From Paralvinella palmiformis (lineage: Eukaryota > Annelida > Polychaeta > Terebellida > Alvinellidae), in the NCBI GenBank assembly GCA_025642065.1, contig JAODUP010000931.1:1-64000 (forward strand): a DNA stretch of 64,000 bases, written 5' to 3'. This document shows, in pieces, positions 58,537-64,000 of the stretch. How positions within the stretch are numbered: position 1 is the stretch's first letter; each line of letters opens with the position of its first letter. The position numbers were made by a program, and so were the translations under genes. Below the pieces are notes generated by a model. It saw only the letters and a program-made list of their open reading frames with translations. It was not told the origin of the DNA and did not search any database.

Positions 58537-60359
58537 CAATGTTACCGTCATCAGGTATCGGTCAATACGATCCCATCTTTGTAAATTCACTGTACTAGAG
58601 GTTTGGATCAATTGAAAATATTGACTCATAATTAAAAATATATGTGTTATATGATGGGGTGAGTTATTAATTTTTTTTGGGCCCCGAACCACTATCTATG
58701 CCAGTGAAGCATACTAATGGGTAATATAAAAAGAGACTAGATACCAGAAATACGACTTTGGTGAATCTGTAATCTGTAGTCTGTAGCGTTTGGCGAGAGT
58801 TCGGAATGAAGTGAGTAATCTCTCACTGTGCAACATCATCAGATACAATAAAGATCTCAGGAAGGCTAGAGTCAGAAACAATGCATAAATCACATCACAC
58901 ATCAGCGTCCGCTAAAGAGGCGTTTTAATTAAAAGCAAAACTTGGAATTCGAATTTTTTAAAATAAATTAAAAATATGTTTACTTTGCTTTGTATTTCAT
59001 AATGACACACGCACGCACAGACACACGCCCGCGTAGAAACGCAAACACACGCACGCCGCACACGCATATATGAAATATGAAAAACACACTTTCTAGCACC
59101 CTTTGAGCATAAATTTCCAAGATAAGAATTGATATATTATGCTCGTAATGAAATTTGTTTTATATAATAATGTTCTGCACTGGTTTAATAATGAAAGGGA
59201 GAATTAAGGAGTTGCTAACAAAGTGAAACTTTGTGATTAATGTGATTTATAGGAAAAAGAAAAGAATGACACCTGTATGAACTTTATCATTGAGAGTTCC
59301 TTTACAGCATTCAAAATTTAATATAGTATATACACAGTTAAAATAAATCGTCGACAATAATAGAAATTGTAGGATCAGTGTAAAGATTAATGGGTGTCTT
59401 CCCCAATGGATGTCTTCCTCCTGTCTTAATGAATAAATAATATGTAATCCCATAATATAACATCTGGAATTGATATACAGACAACCTAGATAGCCCCTAG
59501 AAGAGACAGACACACGATAAACAAAAATATGATGATGCCAGGATGGGTTCAGCAACATGTATATTCTCTGGTTCCAGTTATAAAATATTGGGATTATTAC
59601 TTATTGGGTGTTTATGACTTAGATTAACAATATTGACGGTATATGCTATTGCAATTCAAGGTTTCTGCATTCACTCAATAGACAGATATGTTCTGATGTT
59701 TCAGGGATGATCGATAGACGTTCACCTCAATCAGGCGGTACCATGCATTCAACAGAGTGGGTCAACAGACTCGACTACATGGCAGGTTTATATAAAATAA
59801 CGAAACAGATTTTGAACTAACTTTGCCAGTCTGTTCCATACAAAGTTGCGCATAAATAATTACACCTCCGGCTTATTATATTCAGAAATCTTGAAACGTT
59901 CAGACCATTCGAATAATGGATCAGAGTGTCTATTATAATTAGTACTAAACGTTGTCAGAATTGCTCGTTTTTGGAGAATATTAGTTCTAAGAGTGATTCG
60001 GACTGGGGTTACCCGCAAACAGAAATTCAGCTAAAAAGATATGGATGTATCAGCGAAAAATATAGTGTACATAAACATTCATAGGGTAAATGTGATAGTA
60101 ACGAATGATCTGACAATTGTTTTATAAATGACTTCAAATGAGGCTTCCAGTTGACAAATTCGTCTATGATGCTGGTATTTGTTGCCAATTTGTGATACAG
60201 GAGTGCAATTTATATAAACTTTCAGATTTGTAGTGTGACATCATTTGTAAGATGGTCTCATTATGATATATTTTGTTTTATTTGCCTTTAGCGAAATTTT
60301 GTTTGCACGTAATCATTTAAAAATAAAGAATATATATCCTTGTATCAACAGAAAATTAC
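58537..60359. other. Intergenic, nothing recognised
   Basis: AT-rich sequence with a CA-rich patch at 59004-59070. No coding feature supported. Confidence 0.5.
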
Positions 60360-60556
60360 GGGCGCCTCCGCAGTCTAGCGGTAGCGTGCTGGACCACAGA
60401 TCACTACCAGCCTTGTTCGAATCCCGGCGTGGGCATACCTGAAGGTTGTTTCGTCTTTCACTTCTCCTCATTACCTTTGGAAGTCGCTCGGCCCATTTAG
60501 CCTACCTTGTGTACAAAAGTGGCCGTAAAACATCAATCATCATCATAATCATCATC
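60360..60556 (+). mobile_element. tRNA-derived SINE, type 1
   Basis: Same family as 26614; begins GGGCGCCTCCGCAGTCTAGC and ends in a long (ATC)n-type tail. The flanks ATCAACAGAAAATTAC and ATCAAATAGAAAATAAC are probably a worn target-site duplication. Confidence 0.85.
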
Positions 60557-60629
60557 AAATAGAAAATAACAAAATATTAACATTATCTGCTTTGGAAATG
60601 CCATTTATATAAATAAATAATAAAAGAGA

Positions 60630-61020
60630 AATCAATATTGAGCCTTAGGGAACCCCACAATATTTATTCTGACAAGAGTATGTATTGTTATTAATTTAAA
60701 TATACTTATATAGTTATATTTTGACAACTTTAAAAATAATTTTGTTGTCTACGCCACATACACCATATCTATTTATCTGATATAGAAGTATCTTATGACT
60801 AATCATGTCAAAAGCTTTACTGAAATTGCAGAATATTGTCAAAATGTATTTATTAGGAGTATGGTTGTTTGTTTCTGCATAATGGCTTAACAAATATATA
60901 AATAGATGGACGGCTAAATGGTTGGCTCGGAAAAAAACTTTCGAAATTCATCTAGTTAATCGATTTGTTATACATAATTCGTTCTATTAATTTAGAAAAG
61001 GCTGATAAAAGGCTTACAGC
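60630..61020 (-). mobile_element. LINE reverse-transcriptase fragment, minus strand
   Basis: Minus-strand blocks: FRKFFS near 60955, ISVKLLT-type remnant of motif A, YQINRYGVCG and NKYCGVP followed by G at about 60640-60655, which is the CGVPQGS block with its Gln codon lost to a stop. Several frameshifts. It lies head to head with the next LINE end. Confidence 0.6.
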
Positions 61021-61069
61021 ATTTGAGATAGGTCAAGTCATATGATAGTGCTCTACATGACTTGATATG

Positions 61070-61590
61070 AATTGAGATGGATATATGATCTTTGTTCCAC
61101 CCCGATTCTTCAAAACCTACATTGGCTACCTGTTAGACAGCGTATCCATTTCAAGATTGTATTAATAACTTATAAATCTATTAATGATATGGTACCAGAA
61201 TACCTGTGTGAAATGGTGTCTATTAAAATCATCCCGAAAACTCAGGTCATCCAGTCAGATACTATTGCAGGTGCCAGTGTCTCAGCTCAAGTCATATGGT
61301 GATTATGCGTTTAGTGTTGCAGCCCCCACTTTGTGGAATAAGTTGCCAGCAAATATTAGAAATGCGTCGTCTCTTGGAAATTTTAAATCTCTTCTAAACA
61401 CACCTATTTAAAGTCGCTTTCACATATACATAATTATTATCTTTTAAATCACTTACAGAGTTTTTACAGACATATTATTTGGGGTATTATTATATTACAT
61501 ATTAATTGTACAGCGCCTTTGAATGGCTCCTGCTAGTAAGGGCGCTTTATTAAATATACATTATTATTATATTATTGTTATAGAAAGTAT
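61070..61590 (+). mobile_element. LINE 3' end, plus strand
   Basis: The frame contains PILQNLHWLPVRQRIHFKIV, then after a one-base shift near 61250 LLQVPVSQLKSYGDYAFSVA, PTLWNKLPANIR and LGNFKSLLNT. The 3' untranslated tail ends GCGCTTTATTAAATATACAT and ATTATTATT. Same family as the minus-strand copy at 23186-23660. 5' truncated and frameshifted. Confidence 0.85.
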
Positions 61591-62744
61591 GACATTTTTC
61601 CTTCTCAACATATAATCTGGCAATCAAGGAAGTCGTAACGGCCAGTAATTATGATTATTTCTTTATATCTATGATATCAAGTAGAGTTCGTGATTATTTG
61701 GAAGATTTTGGGTTACTTTTCATCCTGGTGACCCTACTTGACGCCGATTGCAACCAATTGACGCCGTCGTCGGTTCATTTATATAAATCCTGCAAGATAA
61801 TTAAGTACTTCTCTTTAGAAGAGTATAAACAATCTTCATAAAGAATTTCACTTTTTAATATTTTTTCCCATTTCAGTAACACTGGAGGCTTTTGGGATCA
61901 GCTATACATTCGCCTTTATGCCGAAAATGCATGCTGACTCCTACTTACATTGTTTTAACTGGGTCATACAAACTGCTTGTATAAAGCGAAGTCATATTTC
62001 AGATGTATCCGATCTGTGTCTGGCTTCAAATTATAGTCAATTAATCAGCATTTTGTCATTTGTGGTATATGTGAAAAAAAGGGGGATTTGTTCAAAACCC
62101 TTTTAAATGAAGGTGAATTTTTCCTTTAATATCATGTGATTATAGCATATCATTGCTTTAGTGAGGGCACTGAACACAGGCACACATTTTGACCCCGTCC
62201 ACTATTTAATTAATTGTCCCGCCTTCCTAGCCTGCCGACAACCTCTTAAACCCAAACAACTTCTAACTCCGGCAAAACACAACCGACACAGAAAAAACAG
62301 CCATAATACACAAAATCACAGCCACGCCACACATAATTATTCCCTTATTTAAAAAAGATCCGTACATCTGGCAAAAGCCAAATAACACAGAGTAAATATT
62401 TTGTAAAAGTTCGTCATCGGTACGTCCGGCACCGGAACTTTTACAAATTCATTTTCAGATATAGAAACAGTTGTTTTAAATGTGTTCCTTGCAAAGTGAA
62501 CATATATTCACTTTGCATTACTTTCACGCCCACGGCTTATGCAACGATCGACACAACAATAATAATGCGGCCGTTCGCTTTAGACAAATTATTCCACAGC
62601 CTGTATATTTTACAGTGATCCGAAAAGTACAGGAAGCCAGTACAACTGGGAAAAAACTGGCGTTATGTGTTCCTTTTGGGAGTGACCAGATGTGTACATA
62701 CTTACGAATACGTCCTACATTTCCTATATGATAATAACAGAATG
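61591..62744. other. Intergenic, one weak retroelement echo
   Basis: Near 62161-62250 the plus strand reads THFDPVHYLINCPAFLACRQ, resembling the H-x-L-x2-C-P zinc-knuckle tail of some LINE proteins. No other support. Confidence 0.25.
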
Positions 62745-62757
62745 TTTATATATATAT

Positions 62758-62810
<53 letters not shown>

Positions 62811-62811
62811 C
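62745..62811. repeat. (TA)n microsatellite
   Basis: About 65 bases of TA with one AA slip near 62769. Confidence 0.95.
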
Positions 62812-64000
62812 TCAGCTGCTTCTGTATTTCTAGAGTAGTATCCAGTATAAGACCTACATTTCTCGCTACATCGAAAAAGTTATATATCTGGATTTATAAT
62901 TCTAAGACTTTCAGTGATATTGGGGGAAACATTATACCAAAGGTGCAAATAAATAAACATAATTAATGCAATCCTGGATTTTTCATCAATAGACTCAGCA
63001 ATGTAACTGTGCACTTTCAAGAGAGCAATTTCTGTTGAGCAAACGTAACGATAAGCAGCTTGATAACTGTTTTTAATGTCAGTGTGCTACTAAGTACGAT
63101 ACAATGGGTTAAACCATGTATACAATTTGACATAAATATTGCTCAAAGAATGGGATATACAAATAAAGAAAACCAATCTAACCTATTTACTAAAATAATT
63201 GATTTTGTATATATATATACTCGAGATATGCGATTCCTTCTTTGCAAAAACATTGTTATCAAAATTTGATTTAAATGAAAAGATTTCGTAATTTAAAAAA
63301 CACGTGTTTTATATGAGTAAGTTAGTTGCTACCTTTTCTAGCCTTGACGTTTATCATGTGATATATAGGAAATACTAAATACCATAAAGATATACTACTT
63401 TTATTTCACCTGTAATATAGTAATAATGGTGGATTGGTGGGAAATAGAGAGGTCGAAATAAATAGGTTAATCACCACATCATACTACGCCATAAAACACA
63501 GTGAAGACAACTGTCTTATCAGTCATCGGTGATTAATATTTTCTTTGGCTTCATATTGAAGAAGATTGAGGAATTAATCAAAGCACACAGACGTTTTTAA
63601 CTAAAAGCAAAATTCCGATCTTGAGGAAATGGAATAAAAAAGATATGGTGTGTACGTTGTTTCATATTTCATAATGACAAATATTACCTTGAAATATCTT
63701 TACACCGATAGTCATTCTTCTAGGTTTTTAGAAGGAAGGTAATTATTTTATTATATGATTTATGAAATTATCTATCGAAGTTTCTCATACTGAGACATTC
63801 AGCAATGAATTAATCTTTCTTATTTGTTTATAATATGTTACTAATATTATTAATAATACAAAACAAAGCCTGAACATTCTTCTTAGGCACAAAATAGCCA
63901 TATTAAAGTTCATAAATGGCTTTCATTCTCATATAGTCTAGTGTCAAATCAATTCAATCAAAGCAAATCAAATTTAATTCTGAATATACCAAAAGCTAAT
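62812..64000. other. Intergenic, nothing recognised
   Basis: AT-rich to the right edge; no frame, splice-bounded exon or repeat array that I can support. Confidence 0.5.

Overview
The window is nuclear DNA from an animal. It is AT-rich and intron-rich, with many long (TA)n, (CA)n, (CT)n and (GA)n tracts, tRNA-derived SINEs and decayed LINE and DNA-transposon coding pieces. The mix of SINEs, non-LTR elements, hAT and PIF/Harbinger remnants, and the exon structure, fits a marine lophotrochozoan such as a mollusc; that placement is an inference. There are no bacterial operons, CRISPR arrays or convincing tRNA or rRNA genes.

Two host genes can be rebuilt. The first, on the minus strand at 8305-9508, has two exons. 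It encodes a 243-residue protein with one membrane segment followed by a HEPN domain like the one at the C-terminus of sacsin. The second, on the plus strand at 10410-37925, is MFSD5, a major-facilitator protein of the molybdate-anion transporter family. Its 13 coding exons join without a phase error into 482 codons plus a stop. The two genes are head to head, with about 0.9 kb between their start codons, so they probably share a divergent promoter region.

The left flank (1-8.3 kb) holds a minus-strand LINE remnant, a decayed hAT/ZMYM1-like transposase, a minus-strand SINE and a small hAT-type element with an exact 8-bp target-site duplication. The MFSD5 introns hold SINEs, a 46-bp tandem repeat, hAT pieces, LINE 3' ends, microsatellites and a near-perfect short hairpin.

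The right flank (38-64 kb) has no recognised host gene. It is a palimpsest of mobile elements: a broken PIF/Harbinger transposase (about 43.1-44.6 kb) carrying a SINE inside its reading frame, a minus-strand Myb/SANT exon set that may be its partner gene (about 46.7-47.2 kb), a LINE piece between them, nested inverted-repeat elements (47.3-48.7 kb), a LINE with a reverse transcriptase (51-52.6 kb), two copies of a minus-strand SINE, and opposed LINE pieces around 60.6-61.6 kb. The strongest leads are the membrane-anchored HEPN gene paired with MFSD5, and the layered PIF/Harbinger locus.
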